64,000 bases of DNA from Duncaniella muricolitica (lineage in GTDB: Bacteria; Bacteroidota; Bacteroidia; Bacteroidales; Muribaculaceae): contig CP061009.1 of NCBI GenBank assembly GCA_025808375.1, positions 1,798,001-1,862,000 on the forward strand, written 5' to 3'. Shown here piece by piece: positions 25,395 through 35,206 of this stretch. Made by a program: the position numbers and the translations under genes. The notes under the pieces were generated by a model that saw only the letters and a list, made by a program, of their open reading frames with translations, did no database searches and was not told the DNA's origin. Every line of letters begins with the position of its first letter. Position 1 is the stretch's first letter.

Positions 25395-25539
25395 CATTGA
25401 GTCACTGTTGTCGGTTTGGCAAGTGCGGCTTGTAATGATTTAAGTAGCAGACGGTTAGTAACTTGCAACCATAGAAAATTCACGTCACTTGTACGGATTA
25501 GATTTTCACCTGTCTGTATATCAGAGAATTAACCGCTTC

Positions 25540-25553
25540 TGCATCGGCAAATA
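25540..25553 (+). other. Shared 14-base motif, candidate att core (module A)
   Basis: TGCATCGGCAAATA. The same motif occurs upstream of both other integrase modules (minus strand, 37691-37704 with one G, and 58236-58249). In all three it lies about 250-295 bases before the multi-HTH gene and ahead of a terminator, while flanking sequences differ. That is expected for an attachment-site core; a conserved leader element is the alternative. Confidence 0.45.
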
Positions 25554-25596
25554 GACAATTGTTTGAAAATCATATAATTAGCTAGCAAATAATGCG

Positions 25597-25623
25597 AAAC
25601 GCCTCTTTTCGGGGGCGTTTTTT
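25597..25623 (+). terminator. Terminator upstream of integrase module A
   Basis: AAACGCC pairs with GGCGTTT around TCTTTTCGGG and is followed by TTT. Placed between the shared motif and the phased repeats, it would shield the module from outside transcription. Modules B and C have terminators in the same position. Confidence 0.75.
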
Positions 25624-25736
25624 GTTGGTCGTTTTTGCCGATTTTTGCGCATTTTGGTCGATTTTGGTGAGATTTTGTACCGCGATTGTACCGTGAATCC
25701 AAGTTTTTCAGCAAGCACTGGGATGTAGTGGACTAT

Positions 25737-25776
25737 TGGGACACTATGGGACACAGTGGGACGCGCTGGGACACTT
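25737..25776 (+). repeat. Four 10-base phased repeats upstream of HTH-A
   Basis: Four consecutive 10-base units beginning TGGGACAC (third unit TGGGACGC), ending 27 bases before the ATG at 25804. The period equals one DNA helical turn, so a protein with several recognition units could bind along one face. The downstream protein has four HTH units. Confidence 0.75.
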
Positions 25777-25803
25777 TTGTTGAATTTTTAACAGAAATAA
25801 CCG

Positions 25804-26706
25804 ATGAGCAGTACAATCGACATCAACAAAATCTGCGAGTGGTGCGGCAAAGAATTTATCGCCCACAAATGCTCTACACGTTTTTGTTCAAAACGATGTA
25901 GCGAACACGCCTATAAGAATATGCGCAGAAAAGCACATGTGGAAACAGAAAACAGAAGGACAGAGCAAAAAGTGAAGAAGAAACACTTTGCCTCTGAACA
26001 ATTCTTTACGCCAAGACAATGTGCAGTATTATTAGGTATAGGAAAGTCTTCCGTATATCGTTGCCTCGCCGAGGGCATAATCCAGTGTATTCGTCTTAAA
26101 GGGAAGACACTTATCAGCCGCGCAAGCATTGACAAGATGTTTGAAAACGCCCCAAAATATGTAAGAAGGGAGAAGAAGGAAGCGGAGCCTATCGAGGAGT
26201 TCTACACAACGAAGGAGGTGCTGGAGAAATTCGACATCAGCAACTCATGGCTGTTTAAGATAGCAACGGAGAGGAATATTCCGAAGACCGTTGTCAGAGG
26301 TAAGACTCTTTGGAGCTGGAAGCATATTGACAAGGCTCTTACCGACAAACTGCCCGGCAACTCAACCGAAGATGAATGGTATTCGGTTGAGGAGGTCTGC
26401 GCCAAGTTCAATATGTCGAAGGAAGCCGTCTATCGTTTCGTGTCGGAGCATCGCATCAGCAAGCGGAAAGAGAAATGCCGTGTATTCTATTCCCGTCGGC
26501 AGTTTGACAAAGCGATGGGGATTGACTCGGAACTGGAACCGGAATACTATACAATGCCGGAGGCTATGGCTCGATATAACATGACACGAGACCAGATTTC
26601 GCATTATGTCCGCACTCATAATATTCCCCGTACATACGAAGGCAGATATGTGAGAATCGACCGAAAGGCTCTTGACGCACTCTTCGCTCCGCCCAAAATC
26701 AGTTAA
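25804..26706 (+). CDS. Zinc-ribbon protein with four tandem HTH units (module A)
   Basis: A 300-residue DNA-binding protein. A zinc ribbon (Cys11, Cys14, Cys28, Cys32; ICEWCGKEF...CSKRC) is followed by four MerR/excisionase-like HTH units. They begin at FFTPRQCAVLLGIGKSSVY, FYTTKEVLEKFDISNSWLF, WYSVEEVCAKFNMSKEAVY and YYTMPEAMARYNMTRDQIS, each about 50-60 residues long with a short wing. It lies 100 bases before the integrase on the same strand. Homologs occur at 36548-37441 and 57190-57954. It likely regulates its own promoter through the four phased repeats and controls integration/excision. Confidence 0.75.
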   Translation: MSSTIDINKICEWCGKEFIAHKCSTRFCSKRCSEHAYKNMRRKAHVETENRRTEQKVKKKHFASEQFFTPRQCAVLLGIGKSSVYRCLAEGIIQCIRLKGKTLISRASIDKMFENAPKYVRREKKEAEPIEEFYTTKEVLEKFDISNSWLFKIATERNIPKTVVRGKTLWSWKHIDKALTDKLPGNSTEDEWYSVEEVCAKFNMSKEAVYRFVSEHRISKRKEKCRVFYSRRQFDKAMGIDSELEPEYYTMPEAMARYNMTRDQISHYVRTHNIPRTYEGRYVRIDRKALDALFAPPKIS

Positions 26707-26806
26707 AAATTGGTGAGCGGTACAAACCACTACAACATCACCGATTCACCATCAGCCATTTATATAATTTAGCAACAAAAACAACAACATAATAGTAAAT
26801 ACAATC

Positions 26807-27916
26807 ATGTTACCATCAACGTGTTCTAAAGTCAGCCTGCGCCAGCGTCCGATTAAGGATGACAGGCTCTCGCTATATCTGGACTACTATCCGCCAATAC
26901 GGAATCCAAAGACCATGAAGATGTCGCGCCGCGAATATCTCGGGTTCTACATCTACGCAAAGCCTCGCACCAAGGCGCAGAAGGAATACAACGACGCAAT
27001 CATCATGCGTGCCGAGATAATCCGATGCCGCCGTCAGGAAGCAGTAATCAACAATGAGTTCGGCTTCATGGATCGTGAGCAACCCAAGGCAGACTTCCTC
27101 GAATATTTCGAGATGAAATCCAAGCGTCACTATCAGAAATGGGAGATTGTCTATCTCCATTTCAAGCGGTTCACCAACGGCAAATGTACTTTTGGAGAAG
27201 TCACCGTTGATCTCTGCAACCGTTTCCGGGAGTATCTGCTCAGCACTACCCAACTGCGCCATCCTAAACTGATGCTGACAGTCAACTCTGCAGCCGGATA
27301 TTTCTCCACGTTCAGGGCTTTGCTCAAAGAGGCTTACAAAGAGAGGCTTATCAAAGAGAACATCAACGATTTTCTTGAGGCAATCGAATATGAGGAGGTA
27401 AAGAAAAACTTTCTCACGGCCGAGGAGGTGAAGGCTCTCGCCAGAACCCCGTGTGAGATTGATGTACTGAAGCGTGCGTCACTCTTCTCTATATTGACCG
27501 GTCTCCGAATCAGCGACATTATCAGCCTTAAATGGGATGATATACGACTGGACGCTGACGGAGAAATGGCAATGTTCATTCGCATACAGAAGACACAGAA
27601 AGAATCCATCCACCCTCTCAGCCCTGAGATGCTTGCCTTATGTGGAGAGCGAAGCTTCGGCTTGGTGTTCAAAGGATTCAATCGGTCGATGGCTCAGTAT
27701 CCCCTGAAAGAATGGCTTAAAGCCGCCGTGATAACCAAGCGTGTTACATTCCATCGGTTCCGCGACACCTTCGCCACCCTACAGCTCGCCGCAGGCACCG
27801 ACATCTACACCGTCAGCAAGATGCTTGACCATGCCAACGTGACCACAACGCAGATCTACGCAAAACTCGTTGACTCCACCAAACGCGACACCGTTGACCG
27901 TATCAAACTGAAATAA
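26807..27916 (+). CDS. int: Tyrosine recombinase (integrase A)
   Basis: A 369-residue phage-type integrase with an N-terminal arm-binding/SAM-like region (residues 1-200) and a C-terminal catalytic domain. Catalytic residues seen: Arg234 (TGLRISD), Lys262, His316-x-x-Arg319, His342 and nucleophile Tyr351 (QIYAK). The HxxR motif reads HRFRDT, with Asp where the other two copies have His. It shares over its full length the YLDYYPP-I-NP...M-RREYLG N-terminus of integrases B and C. The gap before it holds GGTGA/TCACC half-sites, probably regulatory. Likely inserts its element at the motif near 25540. Confidence 0.9.
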   Translation: MLPSTCSKVSLRQRPIKDDRLSLYLDYYPPIRNPKTMKMSRREYLGFYIYAKPRTKAQKEYNDAIIMRAEIIRCRRQEAVINNEFGFMDREQPKADFLEYFEMKSKRHYQKWEIVYLHFKRFTNGKCTFGEVTVDLCNRFREYLLSTTQLRHPKLMLTVNSAAGYFSTFRALLKEAYKERLIKENINDFLEAIEYEEVKKNFLTAEEVKALARTPCEIDVLKRASLFSILTGLRISDIISLKWDDIRLDADGEMAMFIRIQKTQKESIHPLSPEMLALCGERSFGLVFKGFNRSMAQYPLKEWLKAAVITKRVTFHRFRDTFATLQLAAGTDIYTVSKMLDHANVTTTQIYAKLVDSTKRDTVDRIKLK

Positions 27917-28011
27917 AACAACTTAAAGAAATACAACTAAACTTATAAGAAATCGTGCCCAATGTTTCATTATAAATATTGGGTACATTTTTATATGCTT
28001 AATAAGCATTT

Positions 28012-28365
28012 CTATATTAGTTGGTCGTTTTTTCGAAAATACTCTATCAACACTTTTCCAAGCTCTTTTGCAAAAAGCTGATAAGAAGACTTTTCTTTTT
28101 CTTTATCGCTTTCTGCCATATCGCTCTCATCAATTTCAGAATGCACAAATGTTATAATCCCATCAAGCGCATCATTTACAGTTTTAGTCTTGATTTTGGT
28201 TTTATATCCTAAAGCATTTGTAACACAAATATTTACCAATTCAGTAATTTCAGGTGATTTAATGGCAACCTTTATTCGTTCAGCCATTAATTTAGTATTC
28301 TTATCTTGAGATTTAGCCAATATATCAAGAAAGATATCGGCTAATGTGATTTTCTTATCTACCAT
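28012..28365 (-). CDS. Uncharacterized 117-residue protein
   Basis: An acidic/lysine-rich, all-helical small protein (ITLADIFLDILAKSQDKNTKLMAERIKVAIKS; DMAESDKEKEKSSYQLFAKELGKVLIEYF). I do not recognise it. It ends about 95 bases from integrase A in the opposite direction. A -7-like TATATTTG on the minus strand (28411-28418) lies about 45 bases upstream, without a good -33. It may be a small regulatory or toxin-antitoxin-type gene; nothing shows which. Confidence 0.5.
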   Translation of the reverse strand: MVDKKITLADIFLDILAKSQDKNTKLMAERIKVAIKSPEITELVNICVTNALGYKTKIKTKTVNDALDGIITFVHSEIDESDMAESDKEKEKSSYQLFAKELGKVLIEYFRKNDQLI

Positions 28366-28597
28366 AATAATAATTTGTTAGAGAAGGTTATTATATTCCA
28401 TCGAACTATGCAAATATAGCAAAAAATCTGGAAATGCGAAATCTTTTCTCTCTGTCAACACATGGAATAATTGAGCGATAATCAATTCATTGCCAATCAA
28501 ATTAGTGCGTATTAGGTCATGTTAGGAATGCGAATGTTAAAAACGGATTTTATCAGATAACAATGATTCGGTAAAATTTGAGGTTGTTCAGCCTTGG

Positions 28598-29827
28598 CTA
28601 AGCCGCTAACAGAGCCAACCGATGATTTATCTTCTGAATTATTTTGAGATGCGGAGATTTTCCGCAAGTCGAAATAATTGTTGAGGCGAGATAAGATTCA
28701 AACATGAGCCGTTTGAACTGCGCTACCGAAAGATCCGGATAATCCTTCCTTATGACCTCTTTGCAGACATTGAGGGCTGTGAAGGAAAGATTGAACGCAA
28801 AGTCAAGCCGCTCCCTGTCCCGGGTCTGCTGTGACTGAAGTCCGGTAAACTGCTTGGCATCGCGTATGCCGAACTCAATCTGAAATCGGGTGCGGTAGAA
28901 ACCGATGATCTTTTCAGGCCTCATGTTGGTGTCGGTAGAGAAGTAAAGAAGAGGCTCTGCGTTTTCAACCGGACATACCACGATACGGATGTCGCGTTTC
29001 AATGCCCTCGAATGTATGACCGCCGTGTGACATCGGTTTTTGTTTCTTTTGGAATCCTCATATATGAATGAAGTGAACACGGACATATCAAGATTGGAGA
29101 AATCCACTTTCTCTCCATACTTTTTCTTTCTGCCGCGTCTTCGCGGGGCGGAGGAATCCGGTATGGCCAGATACCTCAGATATGAGTTGGCACGTAATCT
29201 CCCGACAAATCGAAATCCCATGCCAATCACTTCATTTACAAACTCATATTTGGAGAAAAAGGCATCGGCAACCAGAATATCCGTCAGTGAGAGCATCTCT
29301 GTCGCCTTTGACCTGACAAGTGCCACATACCAGTCAAGCATTGACATTTGTTTCTCGGATTCAAGAGTCCTGAAGTTCGGTGACTGGACAGCACCGAGCA
29401 TCACGCATGTATGTTTACTCAGACTTATTGCCCCAATTGCCATTATCTCCAGACCGCGTTTCACACGTTGTGCCACCCCTGACCAGAAACGGCCTATGCC
29501 ATACGTCAGTCTGCCTGCTTTTTGAAATGAACGACGGATCGATTACCACTGCCATGTCATCGGCCGGCCCAAAAACAATCCTGCGCCATACCTATGTTGA
29601 CTTTCATCCAGTCTACGGATGTTTTGAAATTGGAAGCAAAGGTCTTGGCTGTACGACCGCCATAGCGCGACAGCTCGGTAAAAATTGACTTTGCCCGGAA
29701 TCAACGCTACAGTGCGTATTGTTAAAATCAGCCAGTTGAGGAACCTTTTGCTCATCTTGGTTGTAGTATTTTCAAATACCGACTTACACCGAAAGGTGAA
29801 GTCTTTGAGAATCGCCAATACGTTCAT
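28598..29827 (-). pseudogene. IS4-like DDE transposase with three frameshifts
   Basis: The transposase starts at MNVLAILKDFTFRCKSVFENTT (29827) and its C-terminal 290 residues are intact from 29476 on (VADAFFSKYEFV with Asp, and FYRTRFQIEFGIRDAKQFTG with the Y-x(2)-R-x(3)-E signature). Between about 29690 and 29510, three separate one-base insertions in short T/A runs shift the frame. Removing them restores KVNFTELSRYGG, CFGPADDMAVVIDPSFISKAGRLTYG. The net shift is three bases, so the outer parts share a frame, but a stop occurs inside. Terminal repeats are not clear to me. Non-functional as read, unless the insertions are sequencing errors. Confidence 0.75.
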
Positions 29828-29892
29828 GGTATAAGAGTTTTATAATGAACGCTTTGGCGATTCATTTGTATTTGACAATTCGACATATTAAC

Positions 29893-30510
29893 TTAAGTTT
29901 CAACTACTTCGGTAATTTTTACCGAATCATTGATATATCTATCTATTGCAAAACCAACATATCCTGATGCTTTTGCCTTTGGATGCCTTGTCAAAACAAA
30001 TGCTTCGATTTTATTCCAATTATCCGTCTCAAATTCACAGGTTGAGCACTCATCATAATGAGTCTCCAACTGTTTGTAAAAGAGTAAGCATTCGGACATA
30101 TACTCTTTCCTGAAAGGAAGATGAATGGCAGAATCATTGACAATCATGCTTCTGAGAGAGTCGATATTAGCGACACCGTTTTTTCGCATCAGCCTATAAA
30201 TCCCGTTCGGACAGTTAAAACCTAATGAGTATGCCGCTTGCGCTTTTGAAACGGCAGGGTATAATCTGAATATACGGGCTGCATATTCGGCACGTCTTTG
30301 GGAAACATAGTTCACCAGACTCTGACCGGTATATGCTTTAAAATAATCTCGTAAACTGCGCGCGGACAATCCAGACGCATGTGCCAATGATGATACTGAA
30401 GTGGCATCGTTGAAATCCTTGTCACATATACCATCAAAAGCGTCCGACTCTTCAATGTGCCTTAACACAATTTGAAGTTTCTTTTCAATATCCTTCAGAA
30501 TTATTCCCAT
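29893..30510 (-). CDS. AraC-family regulator with GyrI-like tail
   Basis: A 205-residue protein with two AraC-type HTH motifs (ATSVSSLAHASGLSARSLRDYFKAYTGQSLVNYVSQRR and AAYSLGFNCPNGIYRLMRKNG). A C-terminal ligand-binding-like part follows (RKEYMSECLLFYKQLETHYDE), ending VGFAIDRYINDSVKITEVVET. GyrI-like effector domains are normally longer, so the tail may have been cut by the adjacent IS insertion. It is the only classical AraC regulator in the window. Its own promoter region lies in 30511-30696, where I see no clear -33/-7 pair. Confidence 0.7.
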   Translation of the reverse strand: MGIILKDIEKKLQIVLRHIEESDAFDGICDKDFNDATSVSSLAHASGLSARSLRDYFKAYTGQSLVNYVSQRRAEYAARIFRLYPAVSKAQAAYSLGFNCPNGIYRLMRKNGVANIDSLRSMIVNDSAIHLPFRKEYMSECLLFYKQLETHYDECSTCEFETDNWNKIEAFVLTRHPKAKASGYVGFAIDRYINDSVKITEVVET

Positions 30511-30696
30511 TACGCGTTAGATGGTTGATTTTTAAAGTACAAAATTACGAAAATTTATGATTTTGGGCGTATTATAGTCTGAAACTTATATACTATTTAT
30601 GCTAAAATACCAAGTGATTTGAAGGTAAGATAACAAGTTGCGGATAACACCGACATGGAAGTCAGGATTATCCGCTAAATGAGATTATTATATTGA

Positions 30697-32016
30697 TTAT
30701 TTCTTGTCTAAAATGCCGGGATTGATATTTCCATAGCGTTGGAAGTGTGCAAACAGCTTATCCATTTGGTCTGCCGTGTGGATCGGGATTCTCTCTTTTG
30801 TCGATTTACTTTCACGCAGTTTCTGTTCTATGGTGCGAACATGGGTGCTTTCAAAAGGTTTCTCAAACACTTTCTTAACAAATCGGGCAATAACTCCACC
30901 TTGCAAGCGTAGGAATTTGCCAACGTTATAGCCAAGGTGCTTTAAGTCCTCCTTAGTGAGATGATTGCTCCGTAGCTGAACAGCATCGAACCGGGCTAAC
31001 GGATTGACTGTCCAAATTTTTGCATTATTGTGTAGTTTGTCCAGTTCGTGAGACTCCATGAACCGTTCCATCGTATGTGTGATATATGCACAGATAAACG
31101 ACACTTGTTCAAGATTATATAGTTCTTCGTGACGTTTTAGTTCGTTAAACGCCTCATCACATTGTTGTTTTCTTGTGATTATTTCTTCATGCGTTTCTAT
31201 GGAGTCTTTGTATTTCTCATAAAAATTGCATATTGGACCCATGTCTTCGAGATAATACACCGAACCGTCGGGAGTAACATAGACCTCTTGCTCTGTTTCC
31301 TCTATCAAAGTAGTTCCATCCGGATTCTTGTGAACATCCTGCATGGATACCGATGAGAAAAAACCTACATCTTCGTCGTATTCCCGCTCTTTGTGAATAC
31401 GGGTAATGCGATTCTCGTGATCATATCTTTCTTCATCAGTCATTGAATCAAGGTATTCGTTGTATACCTCTTCAAGTTCAGCATCATAGTCTCTCGAATC
31501 ATTATATGATTTCTCAATCAGAATCTCATCGTCAGATAATTCCATGCCTACATAAGCCTCTTCTCCATCAGGGAAACGTATATGACGCATATCGTCTACA
31601 ATTTCCAATACCTCAAACGGTCGGTTTTCATTCATGGGAATGGCGACTTTCGATTCTCCTTTGTTCTCTGCTACACAAGCAGTTTTTGGAATCGGCGTTG
31701 AGCATTGTTCCTGTATTTCCTGTACATCTGTCGTGGATATTGAGACCTTTTCACCGGTCGGTGTCTCGGCAATAGTCATGACTTCACGGCGGCGAAAAAG
31801 TGTCGAGAGACGATTGAACACATCTTCGATTACTGATTGGAAACCGCAATAAAGACCGACTAAAAGGACAAAGAAAACGGCAAAGAGTATATTGCCGGTA
31901 AATTGGTCTGTGTCAAAACGGTGAATGGCAGCGTGGCGACCAAGTAAAGCCATGATGCCACATCCGGCAACAACGGCACTCCAGATAAAAATTTTGTCCC
32001 GGGGTAGGGGAGGCAT
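30697..32016 (-). CDS. Membrane protein of unknown function
   Basis: A 439-residue protein. Two membrane segments are near the N-terminus (IFIWSAVVAGCGIMALLG and GNILFAVFFVLLVGLYCGFQ). A basic patch (RRREVM) precedes a long, acidic, Glu/Asp-rich cytoplasmic region, and a C-terminal helical domain follows (FICAYITHTMERFMESHEL; LGYNVGKFLRLQGGVIARFVKKVFEK). I do not recognise the family. The gene is on the same strand as the two genes upstream, separated by 114 bases with a strong hairpin. Confidence 0.55.
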   Translation of the reverse strand: MPPLPRDKIFIWSAVVAGCGIMALLGRHAAIHRFDTDQFTGNILFAVFFVLLVGLYCGFQSVIEDVFNRLSTLFRRREVMTIAETPTGEKVSISTTDVQEIQEQCSTPIPKTACVAENKGESKVAIPMNENRPFEVLEIVDDMRHIRFPDGEEAYVGMELSDDEILIEKSYNDSRDYDAELEEVYNEYLDSMTDEERYDHENRITRIHKEREYDEDVGFFSSVSMQDVHKNPDGTTLIEETEQEVYVTPDGSVYYLEDMGPICNFYEKYKDSIETHEEIITRKQQCDEAFNELKRHEELYNLEQVSFICAYITHTMERFMESHELDKLHNNAKIWTVNPLARFDAVQLRSNHLTKEDLKHLGYNVGKFLRLQGGVIARFVKKVFEKPFESTHVRTIEQKLRESKSTKERIPIHTADQMDKLFAHFQRYGNINPGILDKK

Positions 32017-32051
32017 AGCTCCTCGTGCGCTGGGGCGTATTTCTCATAAGC

Positions 32052-32102
32052 AAACAGTGGATTAAAATTTCATGTCTTTATAGACAATTTAATCCACTGT
32101 TT
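32052..32102. terminator. Strong hairpin between same-strand genes
   Basis: AAACAGTGGATTAAA (32052-32066) pairs perfectly with TTTAATCCACTGTTT (32088-32102), 15 base pairs. Inside the loop TGTC/GACA gives a further four pairs. It lies after the gene ending at 32131 and before the start at 32016, so it likely ends the upstream unit. There is no long T run on the minus strand. Confidence 0.6.
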
Positions 32103-32130
32103 TGTTCAGCACTCAAGAGTTAATATGAAA

Positions 32131-32667
32131 TCAATCCCACCAACTTCGCATAAAGTAAAGCCTGAGCGTATGGTATGTATGCCATGCCTTTTCAACTCTC
32201 AGATGTGATTGCCATAGCGCGCCATCTTTACTATCTGTATATCTGGATAATTCTATCTTACAAAAGCGCATGGCATTTTTGTGATTCACATAAACCGGAA
32301 TGGTATAGTATGATTCAGGATCGTCTTCAAGTTCATACAAATCCTCCTTATTTTTACATTTTACTATGTTAAACGGCTTGCCGATACGTTCGCAACATCC
32401 GTTATCTTCTATAATGTCCAACAACCTTAATGCAAGATTAAGGCGTTCAATATCACGCTCGGCGTACAGATGATTATGGTAATGCGCTATTGAATCGCGC
32501 ACCCGGCTTATCTGATGCCGTTCAACAGCGAGAATGCTTGAATAATCAAAGTCATAGATGCGACGCGATATATTGAAATAGGAAAACCATCTTCTGATAT
32601 TCTCCCAAAATCTGCGGACGCTAAGATCCTTGGCACGGTAGTATAGTCGTATAATTCTATTTCTCAT
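32131..32667 (-). CDS. Uncharacterized 178-residue protein
   Basis: A basic, aromatic-rich soluble protein (RLYYRAKDLSVRRFWENIRRWFSYF at the N-terminus; VEKAWHTYHTLRLYFMRSWWD at the C-terminus). The central section IERLNLALRLLDIIEDNG is helical. Similar proteins of about this size occur as phage/element hypothetical genes, but I cannot assign a family. It starts four bases before the end of the ATPase gene, forming an operon with it. Confidence 0.55.
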   Translation of the reverse strand: MRNRIIRLYYRAKDLSVRRFWENIRRWFSYFNISRRIYDFDYSSILAVERHQISRVRDSIAHYHNHLYAERDIERLNLALRLLDIIEDNGCCERIGKPFNIVKCKNKEDLYELEDDPESYYTIPVYVNHKNAMRFCKIELSRYTDSKDGALWQSHLRVEKAWHTYHTLRLYFMRSWWD

Positions 32668-32671
32668 TTAG

Positions 32672-33964
32672 TTATGGTTTAAGAGCAGCAAGTGGTATTA
32701 CTTTTACGCCATCATTGCGGGTATAGGCCATTGTGCCTCCTGTGAGGATAATCAACAGATCCGGTTCTCTAATGGGCATCTGCTTTTCTGCCTTGTTTTT
32801 CTCACGGATGAGTTCTTTGATTTTTAGTAGGTGTTCTGCCCCTTTTTCAATTTCCATGCTGCCAAGTTTGCATTCTATCAGAGCATATCTGCCATCTGGC
32901 AGATGAAGGACTACGTCAGCCTCCAGTCCATATCTATCACGATAATAGGAGATTTGACTGTCAAGGTCAATCGTATATGCACGAAGATCACGAATACACA
33001 TCTGCTCAAAAATGAAACCGAAGGTCTTTAACTGCATTTTCAGCGCATCCGGAGTTAGACCAAGTGCGGCTACCGCAATAGAGGGATCACAGAATCCCCG
33101 CTTGGGCGCACTGCGAATAGTCGTTTTACTTCTGATTGCCGGACACCATGCCTCTATATCTTGAATTACGAACAAACGTTCCAGAGCTGTGATGTAATCA
33201 TCAAGAGTCGGAATACTGCAATTGATATCCTTAGATGCCGTTATGTCTTCAAGCATGGATGTCTTCTTAGCCAAAGTGGAAATATTCCGGGCATATGATT
33301 TCAAAATTTGTCTTGATAGCTTTTCATCACGATTCTTTCCATCAATGCGAGAAATATCTTTAGCACAAACACTATTGATGTAGTTACGGGCTACCAACAG
33401 CTGCGCGGCAGGAGTATTGCCATTGAGAGACGCAGGCCATCCCCCTCGGCAAGCCGCAAAAATTAAATCTTCAATTGACAGTTTTGATGTTGCGCCGTCA
33501 AAATCATAATCAGCATTGTTAAACAATTCCGAAATTGACACTTGTCCAGATGACTCTTTAGACTCCCATAAACTCATGGGTAGCATTCTGAGAGTAGCAA
33601 TACGTCCCGTTCCTGAATGTTTGATTTTGTCTTGTGGCACGGTGTTAGATCCTGTAAGAATGAACTGTCCCGGTTTACTGCGTTTATCAACCATCGTACG
33701 TACTGAATCCCAAAGGACAGGTATGTCCTGCCACTCATCGATAAGACGAGGCGTTTCGCCGTTAAGCAAAAGCGATGGTTTTGATTGAGCGGTGACGAGA
33801 TAGTCTTCTTGCATATCTGGATCTTGCAATTTTATAACGCTCTTAGCCATTTGTTCCGCGGTTGTAGTCTTTCCACACCACTTAGGCCCTTCTATCAAAA
33901 CTGCTCCAAAAGCGTCTAATAGAAGATGTAATATTGGGTCCGCGGTTCGAGATAAGTATTCCAT
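32672..33964 (-). CDS. AAA ATPase with DUF4143
   Basis: A 430-residue ATPase from the ATG at 33964; a start at 33982 adds six residues. The N-terminal AAA domain has Walker A EGPKWCGKTTTAEQ, Walker B LIDEWQDIP, and FILTGSNT sensor. A C-terminal DUF4143 domain contains the nuclease-like YRDRYGLEADVVLHLPDGRYALIECKLGS, with D-x(n)-E-x-K. This is a large family of mobile-element ATPases in Bacteroidetes; function unproven. It is convergent with nothing and lies next to integrase B. Confidence 0.85.
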   Translation of the reverse strand: MEYLSRTADPILHLLLDAFGAVLIEGPKWCGKTTTAEQMAKSVIKLQDPDMQEDYLVTAQSKPSLLLNGETPRLIDEWQDIPVLWDSVRTMVDKRSKPGQFILTGSNTVPQDKIKHSGTGRIATLRMLPMSLWESKESSGQVSISELFNNADYDFDGATSKLSIEDLIFAACRGGWPASLNGNTPAAQLLVARNYINSVCAKDISRIDGKNRDEKLSRQILKSYARNISTLAKKTSMLEDITASKDINCSIPTLDDYITALERLFVIQDIEAWCPAIRSKTTIRSAPKRGFCDPSIAVAALGLTPDALKMQLKTFGFIFEQMCIRDLRAYTIDLDSQISYYRDRYGLEADVVLHLPDGRYALIECKLGSMEIEKGAEHLLKIKELIREKNKAEKQMPIREPDLLIILTGGTMAYTRNDGVKVIPLAALKP

Positions 33965-34091
33965 AAACTGTATTTTGCGCAAAGCTACTAATAATTAACG
34001 ATATTCGCAAGAGATTTGGTGTTTTTGGGGTGGTTTGTTTGGCGTTTTTGGGGCGATTCGCTTTTATTATTTGGGATATTTCACTTGGAAG

Positions 34092-35186
34092 TTATTTCAG
34101 AGAGATTGAGTTGGCGGCATCGCGTTTCTTTTGGTTCACGACCTCGGCGTAGATCTGAGTTGTTGCCACGTTTTTATGCGTAAGCATTTTACTGACAGTG
34201 TAGATGTCTGTGCCGTTGGTAATGAGGAGTGTGGCGTATGTGTGGCGCAGGCCGTGGAAGGTGATTTTCTTCTTGATACCGGCATCTTTGAGCCATTTCT
34301 TGAACGGCTCGCGTGTATGGGCGCGGCTCAGTCCTTTGAATACCATGCCCCGACCTTGTTCACCGCAGTAAGATAAGGCTTCATCGCTCAATGGCAATGT
34401 CGCCTGAGTCTTGGTCTTTTGGGTGCGGATGCGCATACAATAGCCACCGTCGGGTGACAGTTCGATGTTCTCCCAACGGAGTTGGAGAATATCGCTGATG
34501 CGAAGTCCTGTCATACAGGCGAAGAGTGATGCACGTTTCAGCACCTCAACCTTGCAAGGGGTGGCAGCCAGTTTCTTCACCTCCTCAATTTCGAGATAGT
34601 TGATTTTCGGTTCCTCCCAGTCGATGCGGTCGAGATAGTCGTTGACATTTTCCCGGAGCCAGCCTTCCTTGTATGCCAATTTCAGTAACGCGCGGAATGT
34701 TGACCAGTATCCGGCAGCGGAATTGCGAGAGATTATGTTGCCAGTTTGCTTCACACGGATTTTAAGAATGTATGTGCGGAAGTCATTGCACAGTCCGATG
34801 GTAACACATCTGCCATTACAGAAATCTTTGAAGTGCTTATATACGATTTCCCATTTCTGATATTTCTCCTTTGTCTTGCCCTCGAAGTATTCAAGGAAGT
34901 CCGCCTGCTTCTTGGTACGGTCGAGGAATCCAAACTCCTCATTGATGATTGCCAGTTCACGGGTGGCACGGATGCCACGAGCTTTGAGCATGATTTCTTC
35001 GTTGTAGTCAAGCTCGAACTTATCCTTAGGATTACCGATGAGATATAGCCCGAGGAATTCCCGGCGCGACATCTTTTTGATGTGCGGATTCCAGATGGGA
35101 GGGTAGTAGTCGAGGTAGAGCGACAGTTTGCCGCTACGGAGTTTTTCTTTTCGGAGGGTAACTTTGGTGATTGTTGCAGATTCCAT
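34092..35186 (-). CDS. int: Tyrosine recombinase (integrase B)
   Basis: A 364-residue integrase with all catalytic residues: Arg229 (TGLRISD), His311-x-x-Arg314 (HGLRHTYAT), His337 and Tyr346 (QIYAE). It is a full-length homolog of integrases A and C and shows the same N-terminal YLDYYPPIWNP and M-RREFLG block. Its presumed partner, HTH-B, lies 1.36 kb upstream, because an IS element (35218-36499) has landed in the short gap between them. That insertion probably cuts the integrase off from its normal promoter. Confidence 0.9.
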   Translation of the reverse strand: MESATITKVTLRKEKLRSGKLSLYLDYYPPIWNPHIKKMSRREFLGLYLIGNPKDKFELDYNEEIMLKARGIRATRELAIINEEFGFLDRTKKQADFLEYFEGKTKEKYQKWEIVYKHFKDFCNGRCVTIGLCNDFRTYILKIRVKQTGNIISRNSAAGYWSTFRALLKLAYKEGWLRENVNDYLDRIDWEEPKINYLEIEEVKKLAATPCKVEVLKRASLFACMTGLRISDILQLRWENIELSPDGGYCMRIRTQKTKTQATLPLSDEALSYCGEQGRGMVFKGLSRAHTREPFKKWLKDAGIKKKITFHGLRHTYATLLITNGTDIYTVSKMLTHKNVATTQIYAEVVNQKKRDAANSISLK

Positions 35187-35206
35187 ACTTGTTTGTTTTT
35201 GATTTA

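Noticed and set aside
25737..25776. Possible CRISPR-like or satellite repeat
   Set aside because: Units are 10 bases without spacers; no cas genes are present. The position fits an operator array.
25277..25803. tRNA gene as integration target near the att-like motif
   Set aside because: No cloverleaf or CCA-end pattern found in this gap or near the other two motif copies.
28012..28365. Toxin or antitoxin assignment for the 117-residue gene
   Set aside because: No partner gene, no motif; left as unknown.
28540..29885. Terminal inverted repeats for the broken IS
   Set aside because: Only weak similarity (GTTAA...) between the two sides; the ends cannot be fixed by eye.
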